NCBI RefSeq assembly: GCF_007991495.1
Contig: NZ_BJYL01000004.1
Span: 124,001 to 188,000, forward strand
Length of the DNA: 64,000 nucleotides
Direction: 5' to 3'
Origin: Sporosarcina luteola
Lineage (GTDB): Bacteria; Bacillota; Bacilli; Bacillales_A; Planococcaceae
Part shown: piece by piece, positions 16,773 to 25,504 of the stretch
Layout: the number at the start of each line of letters is the position of its first letter
How positions within the stretch are numbered: position 1 is the first letter of the stretch
Program-made: the position numbers and the translations under genes
Notes under the pieces: generated by a model
Told to the model about the DNA's origin: nothing
Databases searched by the model: none
The model's input: the letters and a program-made list of their open reading frames with translations, nothing else

Positions 16773-18821
16773 TCAATCCATTCGTTCCTGCGAGAGTGCA
16801 CCGGATTGTTCCAGGCCTTCTCTTAGCAAAGCATACTCAGAATCAGTCCAAAAACGATTGGATGAAAGCATCTCTTCAGCATCTTTACGTGCCGTCTCAA
16901 GAGCACGATAGTCGTGGACGAGATCTGCCATTTTAAATTCAGGCATTCCACTTTGTTTTTTACCGAAGAAGTCGCCTGCGCCTCTCAACTCCAAATCCTT
17001 TTCAGCTAACAAGAATCCATCATTCGTTTCAGTCATCGATTGCATCCGTTCTTTCCCCTCTTCATTTTTAGGATCTGCCAGAAGAACACAATACGATTGA
17101 TCGGCACCACGACCGACACGTCCCCTTAATTGATGGAGCTGGGCTAACCCAAAGCGGGTTGCGTCATAAATGAGCATAAATGTAGCATTCGGGACATTCA
17201 CACCAACCTCAACAACCGTTGTAGAAACGAGGCAGTTGATATTCCCGTCACTAAAATCACGCATGATTTCATCCTTTTCATCAGAATGAAGGCGCCCGTG
17301 CATAAGTCCCACAGTATACTTGCCCGAAAAATGTGAAGAGAGTTGCGCGTGTACATCGACTGCGTTTTGCACATCGAGTTTGTCCGATTCTTCTATCAAA
17401 GGACAAATTACATACGCCTGTCTACCAGCTTGCAACTCCTTCTCCATCTTTCGTAAGACAGGCATCAATGACTCTTCCTTTAACCAATATGTTTCAATTT
17501 CTTTACGACCCGCAGGCATTTCATCCAAAATTGAAACATCCATTTCTCCGAATGCCGTAATCGCCAATGTCCTTGGAATGGGGGTCGCCGTCATGAAAAG
17601 CACATCCGGGTTCAACCCTTTTTCCCTTAGGATACGACGTTGTTCTACACCAAACCGGTGTTGCTCATCTGTTATGACGAGACCTAATTTAGCGAAACTG
17701 ACATCTGGTTGGATAAGGGCATGCGTACCGATGAGCAGGTCGATTTCTCCATTAGCTAAATGCTCAAGGATGTTCTTTCTCGCCTTACCCTTTGTAGATC
17801 CGGACAGAAAGGCGACCCTCACACCAAATGGTTCAAACCAAGATGAAAGCGAATCAGCATGCTGTTCAGCAAGGATTTCAGTCGGAGCCATCAGTGCTCC
17901 TTGGAAGCCGGCGGTGATGGCAGCATAAAGCGCAATCGCTGCAACGACAGTTTTCCCTGAACCCACATCACCTTGCAAAAGGCGATTCATCCTTTGATGG
18001 CTTTTCATTTCTGCACATAGTTCATTCACAACTCTTTTTTGTGCACCTGTCAATTCAAACGGCAAAGATGAAATGAACGATTTCAACCGCTCAATATCAT
18101 AGTGAATGGCTATCCCTTTTTCTGCATCTTTACGAATCTTCTTCATCCCGATCATTTTCAATTGGAATTTCAACAATTCCTCATAGACGAACCTTCTTCT
18201 CGCTTGCTTGACGTCGACAGGTGATTTAGGGAAATGAACCATTTCCAACGCTTCGCTGATTGTGGGCAGCTTATATGATTCGCGTAACGAACCCGGTAAC
18301 TCTTCTTCCATCTCGCCACCACATAAATCCAACGCTTGCCTCATATATTTTCGGAACGTTTTTTGATGCATGACGTTTTTCAAACTATAGACCGGTTCAA
18401 AGTCGGCTTGATCGGTTTTCGGACCATCGCTGAAATTGCTGACATTGATCACTTGCCTGCCCCGATCCCATTTCCCCGTCACGGTTACAATCATTCCTAT
18501 CGTGAGACGCTCCTTTAAATAATGTTGATTAAAGAAAACCGCTTTTACTAGATGATTTCCTGCAAGCAGTCGAATTTGAAGGCGAGATCTGTTTCTGCCT
18601 AAAAAAAGAACGGAAGGCTCGCTTTCGACCCTTCCTTCAACAGTAACCCGTTCATTATGCGGCGTATCAGCCAAGTTTTTCAGTCTGAAATCTTCATGCC
18701 GGTACGGAAATGTATTGATTAAATCTTCTATCGTTTCAATACCCAATTTTTGCAGTTGTTCGGCGGATGCCTTGCCTACACCTTTAAGCGTTGTTACAGC
18801 GTCATGAATTGACGGTGTCAC
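16773..18821 (-). CDS. recG: ATP-dependent DNA helicase RecG
   Basis: RecG remodels stalled forks and branch-migrates Holliday junctions. The N-terminal wedge/OB domain (about 1-160) is followed by an SF2 motor with GDVGSGKTVVAAIALY (motif I), DEQHRFG (motif II), TATPIPRTLA (motif III) and LRGRVGRGADQSYC (motif VI). The length of 682 is typical of Bacillota. The GTG start lies inside the end of sdaAA (20-base overlap), implying coupled expression with serine dehydratase as in B. subtilis. Confidence 0.96.
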   Translation of the reverse strand: MTPSIHDAVTTLKGVGKASAEQLQKLGIETIEDLINTFPYRHEDFRLKNLADTPHNERVTVEGRVESEPSVLFLGRNRSRLQIRLLAGNHLVKAVFFNQHYLKERLTIGMIVTVTGKWDRGRQVINVSNFSDGPKTDQADFEPVYSLKNVMHQKTFRKYMRQALDLCGGEMEEELPGSLRESYKLPTISEALEMVHFPKSPVDVKQARRRFVYEELLKFQLKMIGMKKIRKDAEKGIAIHYDIERLKSFISSLPFELTGAQKRVVNELCAEMKSHQRMNRLLQGDVGSGKTVVAAIALYAAITAGFQGALMAPTEILAEQHADSLSSWFEPFGVRVAFLSGSTKGKARKNILEHLANGEIDLLIGTHALIQPDVSFAKLGLVITDEQHRFGVEQRRILREKGLNPDVLFMTATPIPRTLAITAFGEMDVSILDEMPAGRKEIETYWLKEESLMPVLRKMEKELQAGRQAYVICPLIEESDKLDVQNAVDVHAQLSSHFSGKYTVGLMHGRLHSDEKDEIMRDFSDGNINCLVSTTVVEVGVNVPNATFMLIYDATRFGLAQLHQLRGRVGRGADQSYCVLLADPKNEEGKERMQSMTETNDGFLLAEKDLELRGAGDFFGKKQSGMPEFKMADLVHDYRALETARKDAEEMLSSNRFWTDSEYALLREGLEQSGALSQERMD

Positions 18822-19710
18822 GAACCGTTTTATCCTTCCCGAAAATCTCGGCTTCCAATCTCTTCCCAGTAGGTGTAGCTGCTAGTCCGCCTTTCGCAGT
18901 CTCCCTTAAAGCGGAAGGCATTGTTTGTCCAATCCGATGCATCGCCTCAATCACTTCGTCCGTAGGAATTCTACTTACAACTCCCGCGAGAGCCATATCA
19001 GCTCCGACAAGCGCTTTTGCAGCACCCATCGCGTTACGTTTCACGCAAGGTACTTCAACGAGACCCGCAACCGGATCACAAACAAGTCCAAGCATGTTTT
19101 TCATGACAATCGAAAATGCTTCAGCGCTTTGTTGAGGGGTTCCGCCTGCCATTTCAACAATGGCAGCTGCAGCCATCGAGGCAGCAGATCCTGTTTCAGC
19201 CTGACATCCTCCAGCAGCTCCTGAGATGGATGCATTATTCGCAACTACAAATCCGAAAGCTCCTGATGTGAATAAATAATTCACCATCTGTTCCCTTGTC
19301 GGGTTTAATTTTTCTTTTACTGCAAAAAGTGTTCCAGGTACAATGCCCGCAGCCCCTGCGGTCGGAGTTGCACAAATCATACCCATTGCCGCATTTACTT
19401 CATTTGTAGCGACTGCTTTGCTCACTGCATCCAAGATGAGATCGCCTGATAATGATTTACCGGACTTTATATAATTTTGAATAAGCACAGCATCTCCGCC
19501 CGTCAAACCTGAGGTAGATTTCACACCTTGCAGGCCTTGCTCTACTGCACTTTCCATCACTGTGAGATTGTTATCCATTTGTGCAATGATCTCTTCACGT
19601 GAACGACGTGTAATTAGCACTTCCTGCTCAATCATTATTTCTGAGATCGGTTTATTTTGACTTTCGGCAAGCGCAACGAGTTCCTTAACCGTACCGAATA
19701 GAACTTCCAT
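18802..19710 (-). CDS. sdaAA: L-serine dehydratase, alpha chain
   Basis: With SdaAB this subunit forms the oxygen-sensitive 4Fe-4S enzyme that deaminates serine to pyruvate and ammonia. Candidate cluster cysteines are in MGMICATPTAGAAG, GGCQAETGSAAS and LGLVCDPVAG. Glycine- and alanine-rich helices and the GLAATPTGKRLEAEIFG C-terminus match the family; the 302-residue length is normal. It begins 14 bases after sdaAB with a strong AAGGAGG site and overlaps recG at the end. Confidence 0.95.
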   Translation of the reverse strand: MEVLFGTVKELVALAESQNKPISEIMIEQEVLITRRSREEIIAQMDNNLTVMESAVEQGLQGVKSTSGLTGGDAVLIQNYIKSGKSLSGDLILDAVSKAVATNEVNAAMGMICATPTAGAAGIVPGTLFAVKEKLNPTREQMVNYLFTSGAFGFVVANNASISGAAGGCQAETGSAASMAAAAIVEMAGGTPQQSAEAFSIVMKNMLGLVCDPVAGLVEVPCVKRNAMGAAKALVGADMALAGVVSRIPTDEVIEAMHRIGQTMPSALRETAKGGLAATPTGKRLEAEIFGKDKTVRDTVNS

Positions 19711-19724
19711 CGATATATTCCTCC

Positions 19725-20387
19725 TTAGTTCGCCAACGTCGATACTTGTGTGACATTCGGCAGAGATTTTAATTCATTTATGAGCGTTTCATCAAACATT
19801 TGATCGACTTCAATGACCATAAGCGCCATCTTCCCTTTTTCTTTACGACCTACTTCCATATGGGCGATATTCATGCCTTGGGAAGCAATCGAGTTTGAAA
19901 CGCTTGCAATGACACCTGCACGGTCATCATGCACAACAAGCAAAGCAGGGAAATGACCGGATAGGCGTAGCGGGAAACCATTCAGTTCAGTGACTTCCAT
20001 TGTCCCTCCGCCAATTGAAATGCCAACAAGTTCCATTTCACCTTGGCTATCCCCAATGACAACTCTTGCTGTATTCGGATGGTCGGCTTCTTCCTCTTCC
20101 GGAATGAATTCAAATGTCATTCCTAGCGCAGCCGCATCTTCGAAAGAAGTTTTAATTCTTTCGTCAAAAGTGTCATAGTCCAGTAGGCCGCCAATGATGG
20201 CTACGTCCGTTCCATGTCCTTTATATGTTTCTGCAAATGAACCATAAAGATATATTTTAGCCCATTCCGGCTGCCTGCCGAACAAATCCCGAGCGACACG
20301 CCCGATTCTTGCTGCGCCAGCGGTATGGGAAGATGAAGGTCCGATCATAACAGGACCAATAATTTCAAAAACGGATCTGTATTTCAA
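19725..20387 (-). CDS. sdaAB: L-serine dehydratase, beta chain
   Basis: This is the partner of SdaAA. The N-terminal part has the IGPSSSHTAGAARIGR signature of the serine dehydratase beta domain. A C-terminal ACT domain at about 148-220 (LLVVHDDRAGVIASVSN) probably senses serine. The 220-residue protein starts at a TTG with GGGGG 8 bases upstream. A sigma-A promoter at 20425-20453 and the upstream fakA terminator make it the first gene of its operon. Confidence 0.95.
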   Translation of the reverse strand: MKYRSVFEIIGPVMIGPSSSHTAGAARIGRVARDLFGRQPEWAKIYLYGSFAETYKGHGTDVAIIGGLLDYDTFDERIKTSFEDAAALGMTFEFIPEEEEADHPNTARVVIGDSQGEMELVGISIGGGTMEVTELNGFPLRLSGHFPALLVVHDDRAGVIASVSNSIASQGMNIAHMEVGRKEKGKMALMVIEVDQMFDETLINELKSLPNVTQVSTLAN

Positions 20388-20424
20388 CCAAACTACCCCC
20401 TATTTAAAAGACAAGCTATCATTC

Positions 20425-20453
20425 ATTTTACAATAAAACATTAATAAAGACAA
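20425..20453 (-). promoter_or_regulatory. Sigma-A promoter for sdaAB-sdaAA-recG
   Basis: The minus strand reads TTGTCT, 17 bases, TAAAAT, 38 bases before the sdaAB TTG and just downstream of the fakA terminator. Confidence 0.6.
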
Positions 20454-20457
20454 AATA

Positions 20458-20496
20458 GAGAAAACGGCACGCCTATAAGTGCGTACCGTCTTCTAA
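20458..20496 (-). terminator. Intrinsic terminator after fakA
   Basis: The stem AGACGGTACGC/GCGTGCCGTTTT with loop ACTTATAG is followed by a T-rich tail in minus-strand RNA, immediately after the fakA stop. Confidence 0.75.
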
Positions 20497-20502
20497 TTCT
20501 GA

Positions 20503-22161
20503 TTACTCTACAGATAGGATATATGGGTAAAGTGGTTGTTTACCGTTATATAGTTCTACTTCAACATGGTCATAAGTTGACTCCACAAAGCTTGCAAGTT
20601 CAGATGCTTCAGATTCCGCGACGTTCTCACCATAGATAATCGTTACGATTTCATCATCTTCATCAATTAATGAACTAAGCAATGTTTTAATTACTTCATC
20701 CAAAGAAGGCTCGGAGATGATGATCTTATTTCCGGCAAGGCCCATAAAATCATCTTTTTGAATATCAATTCCATCAATGGATGTATCTCTGATCGAATGT
20801 GTGACTTGTCCAGTCTTTACATTCGATGCAGCTTTAGACATACTTCTTTCATTTTCGGCAACTTCTGCTTCTGGATTAAAGGCTAATATAGCTGCCAATC
20901 CCTCAGGCACCGATTTTGTTTCGACGACAGCTGCTTCGATACCGACCACTTCAGCCGCTTGTTTCGCTGCCATAATAATGTTTTTGTTATTCGGCAAGAT
21001 GATGACTCGTTCAGCACCGACATCCTTTATCGCTTTGACGATGTCTTCAGTTGAAGGATTCATTGTCTGGCCGCCTTCAATCACCGCGGATGCACCTATG
21101 CTCTTCAGCAGTTCCGCAATTCCATCCCCCATCGCGACCGTAACGATAGCATAAGGATGCGCAATCTTTTCATCTTTTTTAGCGGAATGGTCTTCACCGA
21201 CAATATTGATGTGCTGCTGTCGCATATTCTCAATTTTAATGTTGATAAGAGAACCATATTGCTGTGCATAATTCAGGGCCTCACCCGGTTCTTCTGTGTG
21301 AATATGTACTTTTGCGATTTCGTCGTCTGAAATGACAAGTAATGAATCTCCCAGCTTACTGAGATCTTGTCGGAAATCTCCTTCTTCGAACGGATTTCCC
21401 TTCACTTTTTCCTCTTCGAATTTCACCATGAATTCCGTGCAGTAACCGAATACGATATCTTCCGTATTCATGTAACCTTGAACACCACGATGATGTTCCG
21501 CATTAACGAGATCATCCATCGATTCAACGACAGAACGTTCAGGAAGCGCTTCACCTTTCAAGCATGCCAAAAAGCCTTCATATACATAGACAAGGCCTTG
21601 TCCACCACTATCTACAACACCGACTTCCTTTAACACAGGAAGCAGATCAGGGGTCCTTTTCAATGAAGCTTTTGATTCAGCCACTATCGCTTCCATAACG
21701 TCAATGATGTCTTGGCTTGTTTTTGCAGCTTCAACGCCTTTGTTTGCAGCGTCTTTCGCGACAGTCAAAATTGTGCCTTCCACCGGCTTCATCACCGCTT
21801 TATAGGCAGTTTCCACTCCGTAATTCAATGCTTCGGCAAATTTTACACTATCCAATTTCTCTTCATCTTCAATCGCTTTTCCAAAACCGCGGAACAATTG
21901 AGAAAGAATAACGCCTGAATTCCCTCTAGCACCCATTAAGAGCCCCTTGGATAAAGCTTGGGCAGTCTTTCCCAGATGTGCAGATACATGCGCTTCCGTT
22001 TCCTTCGCACCCGACGTCATAGATAAATTCATATTTGTCCCTGTATCACCATCGGGTACAGGAAACACGTTTAGTGAATCGACATAGTCGGCATTCAGAT
22101 GAAGGTGATGAGCCCCCATCTTCACCATGTCGGCAAATTTCACACCATCAATAAAATTCAT
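20503..22161 (-). CDS. fakA: Fatty acid kinase catalytic subunit FakA (YloV)
   Basis: FakA phosphorylates fatty acids bound to FakB, giving acyl-phosphate for PlsX/PlsY and allowing exogenous fatty acids to enter phospholipid. The N-terminal DhaL-type kinase domain (about 8-200) has PDGDTGTNMNLSM, the metal-ATP site, and LMGARGNSGVILSQ. A middle domain and a C-terminal DegV-related domain follow, giving 552 residues. It is 21 bases after the Asp23-family gene, the usual pairing in Bacillota. Confidence 0.95.
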   Translation of the reverse strand: MNFIDGVKFADMVKMGAHHLHLNADYVDSLNVFPVPDGDTGTNMNLSMTSGAKETEAHVSAHLGKTAQALSKGLLMGARGNSGVILSQLFRGFGKAIEDEEKLDSVKFAEALNYGVETAYKAVMKPVEGTILTVAKDAANKGVEAAKTSQDIIDVMEAIVAESKASLKRTPDLLPVLKEVGVVDSGGQGLVYVYEGFLACLKGEALPERSVVESMDDLVNAEHHRGVQGYMNTEDIVFGYCTEFMVKFEEEKVKGNPFEEGDFRQDLSKLGDSLLVISDDEIAKVHIHTEEPGEALNYAQQYGSLINIKIENMRQQHINIVGEDHSAKKDEKIAHPYAIVTVAMGDGIAELLKSIGASAVIEGGQTMNPSTEDIVKAIKDVGAERVIILPNNKNIIMAAKQAAEVVGIEAAVVETKSVPEGLAAILAFNPEAEVAENERSMSKAASNVKTGQVTHSIRDTSIDGIDIQKDDFMGLAGNKIIISEPSLDEVIKTLLSSLIDEDDEIVTIIYGENVAESEASELASFVESTYDHVEVELYNGKQPLYPYILSVE

Positions 22162-22182
22162 TGAAATGTTTTCCTCCTTCTA

Positions 22183-22542
22183 TCAGCTCGTCACCCGAAC
22201 TCCTTGAACAAATATATTCACTGAATCCACCGTTAACGATAATGTCTTTTGTAAAGTGTATATAACTTTGGATTGCACTTGGTATGCAACCTCGGAGATT
22301 TTAGTGCCGTATCCAATGATGACATACATATCAATATGTGTTTCATCGCCGATATTTCTCACAATAACTCCTCTTGCATAATTTTCTTTTCCAAGGATAT
22401 CTGTAAGCCCATCCCGGATCTGATGACGTGAAGCCATGCCTACAATTCCGTAGCATTCGATTGCCGCCTCTCCAACCACTTGTGCAATGACGTCATTCGT
22501 AATATCTATTTTACCGTAATCGTTTTTCAATTCAATTGACAT
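22183..22542 (-). CDS. yloU: Asp23/Gls24 family protein YloU
   Basis: This is a 119-residue member of the alkaline-shock Asp23 family. The conserved core is visible in GKIDITNDVIAQVVGEAAIECYGIVGM and the C-terminal SLTVDSVNIFVQGVRV. Family members associate with the membrane and influence cell envelope homeostasis; the function here is inferred only from that. It starts with AGGAGGGG before the ATG, has a divergent promoter shared with the rpmB gap, and is co-transcribed with fakA. Confidence 0.93.
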   Translation of the reverse strand: MSIELKNDYGKIDITNDVIAQVVGEAAIECYGIVGMASRHQIRDGLTDILGKENYARGVIVRNIGDETHIDMYVIIGYGTKISEVAYQVQSKVIYTLQKTLSLTVDSVNIFVQGVRVTS

Positions 22543-22598
22543 GAAAGCTTCCCCTCCTGCATCCTTTTCGCTATCCTCATTGTACTATACAAGTAATC

Positions 22599-22628
22599 AT
22601 TATAAAAGAAGAACTACCCGATATACAA
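22599..22628 (-). promoter_or_regulatory. Promoter for yloU-fakA
   Basis: The minus strand reads TTGTAT, 18 bases, TATAAT, followed by 56 bases to the yloU ATG. It is divergent from the rpmB promoter. Confidence 0.55.
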
Positions 22629-22674
22629 ATGAAATCTGTAAAGGCATTTCCCTTGAAAGGTTCAGTAAAAAAGG

Positions 22675-22703
22675 TTGCAAGCCATTATTTCCTGTGATAA
22701 AGT
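22675..22703 (+). promoter_or_regulatory. Promoter for rpmB
   Basis: The plus strand reads TTGCAA, 17 bases, TAAAGT, and then 61 bases to the rpmB ATG with an AGGAGG ribosome-binding site. Confidence 0.65.
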
Positions 22704-22764
22704 ATTATGGTATGCGAATTAGATAGTGAATCGCTTAATCAATTTTAGCGAGGAGGTCATAAAA

Positions 22765-22953
22765 ATGGCTAAAGAATGTGTAATTACTGGACGTAAAGCC
22801 CGTGCTGGAAATGCCCGTTCACACGCAATGAACGCTAACAGACGTACTTGGGGAGCAAACCTTCAAAAAGTCCGTATTCTTGTTAACGGTAAACCAAAAC
22901 GTGTTTGGGTATCCGCAAGAGCACTTAAATCAGGTAAAGTGCAACGCGTATAA
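22765..22953 (+). CDS. rpmB: 50S ribosomal protein L28
   Basis: L28 is a late-binding protein of the large subunit. The 62-residue protein begins [16 protein letters not shown] and ends [12 protein letters not shown], close to Bacillus L28 over its full length. The ATG at 22765 has AGGAGG 8 bases upstream; an upstream in-frame ATG at 22726 has no site. It is one of only two plus-strand genes, divergent from yloU and convergent with spoVM, with its own promoter and a downstream hairpin terminator. Confidence 0.97.
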   Translation: MAKECVITGRKARAGNARSHAMNANRRTWGANLQKVRILVNGKPKRVWVSARALKSGKVQRV

Positions 22954-22960
22954 CGAAATG

Positions 22961-23073
22961 CGGAAACGACCGTTTAGGTCCGACAGGCATAAGACGGATT
23001 GGTGAAGTGGCGTTCTTTGCCGCGTAGCCAATATGGCTTATGACCCGAGGAACTGGTCGTTGGAGCTGGACAA
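22961..23073. repeat. Family A stem-loop repeat (copy 5)
   Basis: This copy lies between the convergent rpmB and spoVM genes, starting 8 bases after the rpmB stop. Outer stem AACGACC/GGTCGTT, second stem AGGTCC/GGAACT (one mismatch), inner stem CATAAG/CTTATG, and the shared CGACAGGC, GACCCGAG and AGCTGGACA blocks. The outer stem has no sequence in common with copy 1 yet pairs perfectly. Confidence 0.8.
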
Positions 23074-23090
23074 TACCATAATAAAAAGAA

Positions 23091-23140
23091 ATAAAACGCC
23101 AGGCCGAATGAGTTCAGCCTGACGTTTTTTCTTTTTTCTT
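23091..23140. terminator. Bidirectional terminator between rpmB and spoVM
   Basis: The stem AAACGCCAGGC/GCCTGACGTTT has a T run on the plus side (TTTTTTCTTTTTT) and TTTTATTTCTTTTT on the minus side. It can end both rpmB and spoVM transcripts, and its arm overlaps the last codons of spoVM. Confidence 0.85.
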
Positions 23141-23269
23141 TTTTCTGTTGCGCTGGCTTGCACTTGCTGCTGCCTGGCTCTTCTGCTTATCATCTTTTTG
23201 GAAGACAACCATGCATTTTCGGACAAAACTACTGAGAAACTTCGGCATCGTGAATGTATAGACTCGCAA
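23114..23269 (-). CDS. spoVM: Sporulation protein SpoVM (TTG start, long tail)
   Basis: SpoVM is a tiny amphipathic peptide that recognises the convex forespore membrane and anchors SpoIVA and the coat basement layer. The frame begins TTG, seven bases after AAAGGAG, and reads MRVYTFTMPKFLSS then FVRKCMVVFQKD, matching B. subtilis MKFYTIKLPKFL in layout, including the proline at position 9. The position between thiN and rpmB is that of B. subtilis spoVM. The frame continues past the usual 26 residues with a polar tail rich in Q, S and K to 51 residues, ending at TGA. Confidence 0.85.
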   Translation of the reverse strand: MRVYTFTMPKFLSSFVRKCMVVFQKDDKQKSQAAASASQRNRKKKKEKTSG

Positions 23270-23282
23270 TTCCCCGCTCCTT

Positions 23283-23936
23283 TCAGGAATCTGAACTCCT
23301 TACCATTAAGCATATGCCTTGCCGGAAAGAGATAGTACAAACTTCTGCATTTGCTTCATTGCTTGTAAATTTGGTCATACCCATTTCTATGCGGGCATTA
23401 ACCGTTTCATACTTGAAACCTGTTAAAGTGAGGCCTACTACCGTTTCACCAAAAGGGAAAAATGAAATATAGGGAAGCTCTACGATTTTTTTCACCCGAT
23501 GGACTCCTGGGTGCAAAATTGATAATTCATTGTTGGAGCTTTTAATGAATAACACAATATCTTTATTCGCAAGCTGCGACCTATATAACAACTGCAACGC
23601 GGATTCAAAATGATCCAATCTTCCACCTGTAACACCCGTCAAAATAATTTCCTCAGGTTGGTAGGCAATGGCACGCGCGACCGCCAATTCCGTATCCGTC
23701 TCGTCTTTTTCCGATTGGAATGAATCAACCTTTTCCACCGAAGACTGGATCAATTGGAATTCTTCAACGCTTACCGAATCAAAATCACCGACGGCTTCCT
23801 TCGGCACAATCCCTTCATTCAGTAAATGAAGAGCCCCTCTATCCACTCCGATGAAAATTGTTTGATCCGATTGCATTGCTGATAGATCAGGTAATTCTTC
23901 ACGGGGTCCACCTGCACAAACGACAACTCTTCTCAT
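23283..23936 (-). CDS. thiN: Thiamine pyrophosphokinase
   Basis: ThiN transfers pyrophosphate from ATP to thiamine to give the cofactor thiamine diphosphate. The protein has the catalytic-domain motifs GVDRGALHLLNEG and AVGDFDSVS, then TDTELAVARAI and LTGVTGGRLDHFES, and a C-terminal beta domain; 217 residues. The ATG at 23936 overlaps the rpe stop by one base. It is at the end of the gmk-to-thiN series and directly before spoVM. Confidence 0.94.
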   Translation of the reverse strand: MRRVVVCAGGPREELPDLSAMQSDQTIFIGVDRGALHLLNEGIVPKEAVGDFDSVSVEEFQLIQSSVEKVDSFQSEKDETDTELAVARAIAYQPEEIILTGVTGGRLDHFESALQLLYRSQLANKDIVLFIKSSNNELSILHPGVHRVKKIVELPYISFFPFGETVVGLTLTGFKYETVNARIEMGMTKFTSNEANAEVCTISFRQGICLMVRSSDS

Positions 23937-24601
23937 CAATTCAGCACACTTTCTCCTGCCAATTTAATCCGTTTCAATGCTTCAGCACGATCTTCCGCAT
24001 TGTAGATGGCCGATCCAGCGACAAAGATCGTTGCACCTGCCTGAGCACAAGGAATGATCGTTTCCTCATTAATGCCCCCATCAATTTCGATTTCGATGTC
24101 CAAACCTTTTTCCTTGATGAGATCAGACAATTGTTTCACCTTCGGAATAACCGAATGGATGAACTTCTGTCCGCCGAAACCTGGATTTACTGTCATGAAT
24201 AACACTAGATCGACATCTTCCAGAATGTGAATGATCTGCTCGACAGGTGTATGCGGGTTCAGAACGACACCCGGTTTAACACCGTAGGAGCGTATCAGCT
24301 GGATCGTGCGGTGCAAGTGTCTACAAGCTTCAACATGGACAGTAATGTAGTCAGCTCCTGCTTTAGCGAACTGTTCAATATATGCATCAGGATTGTCAAT
24401 CATGAGATGAACATCTAAAGGAAGTTCTGTAACGGGCCGCAACGCTTCGACAACAATTGGCCCCATCGTAATATTCGGAACGAAATGTCCGTCCATTACA
24501 TCAATATGAATAAGCTCTGCTCCTGCTTTTTCTACTTCTTTTACTTCATCTGCCAACTTTGAAAAGTCAGCTGCTAAAATCGATGGTGCAATTTTAATCA
24601 T
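23936..24601 (-). CDS. rpe: Ribulose-phosphate 3-epimerase
   Basis: Rpe interconverts ribulose-5-phosphate and xylulose-5-phosphate in the pentose phosphate pathway. It is a TIM barrel with IAPSILAADFSKL, HIDVMDGHFVPNIT (metal-binding His and Asp) and MTVNPGFGGQ, and the phosphate-binding end EIDGGINEETI. The ATG at 24601 gives MIKIAPSIL and overlaps the rsgA end by 8 bases; a longer frame to 24661 lies inside rsgA and is rejected. Length is 221 residues. Confidence 0.95.
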   Translation of the reverse strand: MIKIAPSILAADFSKLADEVKEVEKAGAELIHIDVMDGHFVPNITMGPIVVEALRPVTELPLDVHLMIDNPDAYIEQFAKAGADYITVHVEACRHLHRTIQLIRSYGVKPGVVLNPHTPVEQIIHILEDVDLVLFMTVNPGFGGQKFIHSVIPKVKQLSDLIKEKGLDIEIEIDGGINEETIIPCAQAGATIFVAGSAIYNAEDRAEALKRIKLAGESVLN

Positions 24602-25490
24602 TTTTCGGATACCTCGGCTTTCGGTCAGTAATCTCTTGCATGAACTGTACATAATTGTCATAACGGGAACTTATGATTTCTCCCGTCTCTACTTTCTCTT
24701 TTACTGCACATCCCGGTTCCTTCAGATGCAAGCAACCTCTGAATTTACAATCTTGCGCCACGCTTTCCATATCGACAAAGTAATCGCGAAGCTCTTCTTT
24801 TTCGATATGATCGAAATCAAGCGAACTAAATCCAGGAGTATCCGCAACAAGCCCGCCTTCCACTTCAATCAGTTCCACATGGCGGGTTGTATGCTTTCCT
24901 CTTCCTAATGCTTCAGAAATTTCACCGGTCTTTAAAGATAACTCGGGAATTAATGTGTTTAACAACGTCGATTTGCCAACCCCGGATTGACCCGCAAGCA
25001 CGGTCGTTTTTCCTTGCAAGAACGGTTTCAATGTCGATGATAAGCCAGAATCTCCGATAAAGGTCTTAACGACCTCATATCCGATCCCTTTATAATATTG
25101 CATTGCGGCCTCCGCATGTTGAAGACCTTTTTCATCCGCAATGTCCTTTTTCGTCAGACAAATCACCGGTTGAATTCCAACCGATTCGATGACGACGAGA
25201 AATCGATCCAGTAAATGAAGGCTGAAATCCGGTTCAACGATTGAAAACACTAGCAATGCTTGGTCAACGTTAGAAATAGGCGGCCTGACGAGTTCATTAT
25301 TTCTTTCATGCACTTCTGTAATCGTTGCATCATTGTCACCTTCGCGAACAATTGTTACGAAATCGCCAACGAGAGGGGAGATTCCTCTATTTCTGAATAC
25401 TCCCCTACCTTTGCATTGAACCGTTTCCCCATCATCTTTTTTCACGTAATAAAAACCGCTAATCGCTTTTCTAATTTGTCCTTCCGGCAT
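24594..25490 (-). CDS. rsgA: Small ribosomal subunit GTPase RsgA (CpgA)
   Basis: RsgA is a circularly permuted GTPase that checks late 30S assembly; in Bacillus, CpgA is also a PrkC substrate and acts in metabolite repair. An N-terminal OB fold (about 1-65) precedes the permuted G domain with LTKKD (G4), GQSGVGKSTLLN (G1) and DTPGFSSLD (G3). A C-terminal zinc knuckle has CKFRGCLHLKEPGCAVK. Its 298 residues are normal, and it follows prkC by 14 bases. Confidence 0.95.
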   Translation of the reverse strand: MPEGQIRKAISGFYYVKKDDGETVQCKGRGVFRNRGISPLVGDFVTIVREGDNDATITEVHERNNELVRPPISNVDQALLVFSIVEPDFSLHLLDRFLVVIESVGIQPVICLTKKDIADEKGLQHAEAAMQYYKGIGYEVVKTFIGDSGLSSTLKPFLQGKTTVLAGQSGVGKSTLLNTLIPELSLKTGEISEALGRGKHTTRHVELIEVEGGLVADTPGFSSLDFDHIEKEELRDYFVDMESVAQDCKFRGCLHLKEPGCAVKEKVETGEIISSRYDNYVQFMQEITDRKPRYPKND

Positions 25491-25504
25491 CCAATCCCTC
25501 TTTC

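Noticed and set aside
23038..23340. Open frame of 100 codons on the minus strand between rpmB and thiN
   Set aside because: It overlaps the end of thiN and the spoVM gene in another frame, has no start signal and runs through a terminator and a repeat; the spoVM frame explains the coding signal better.
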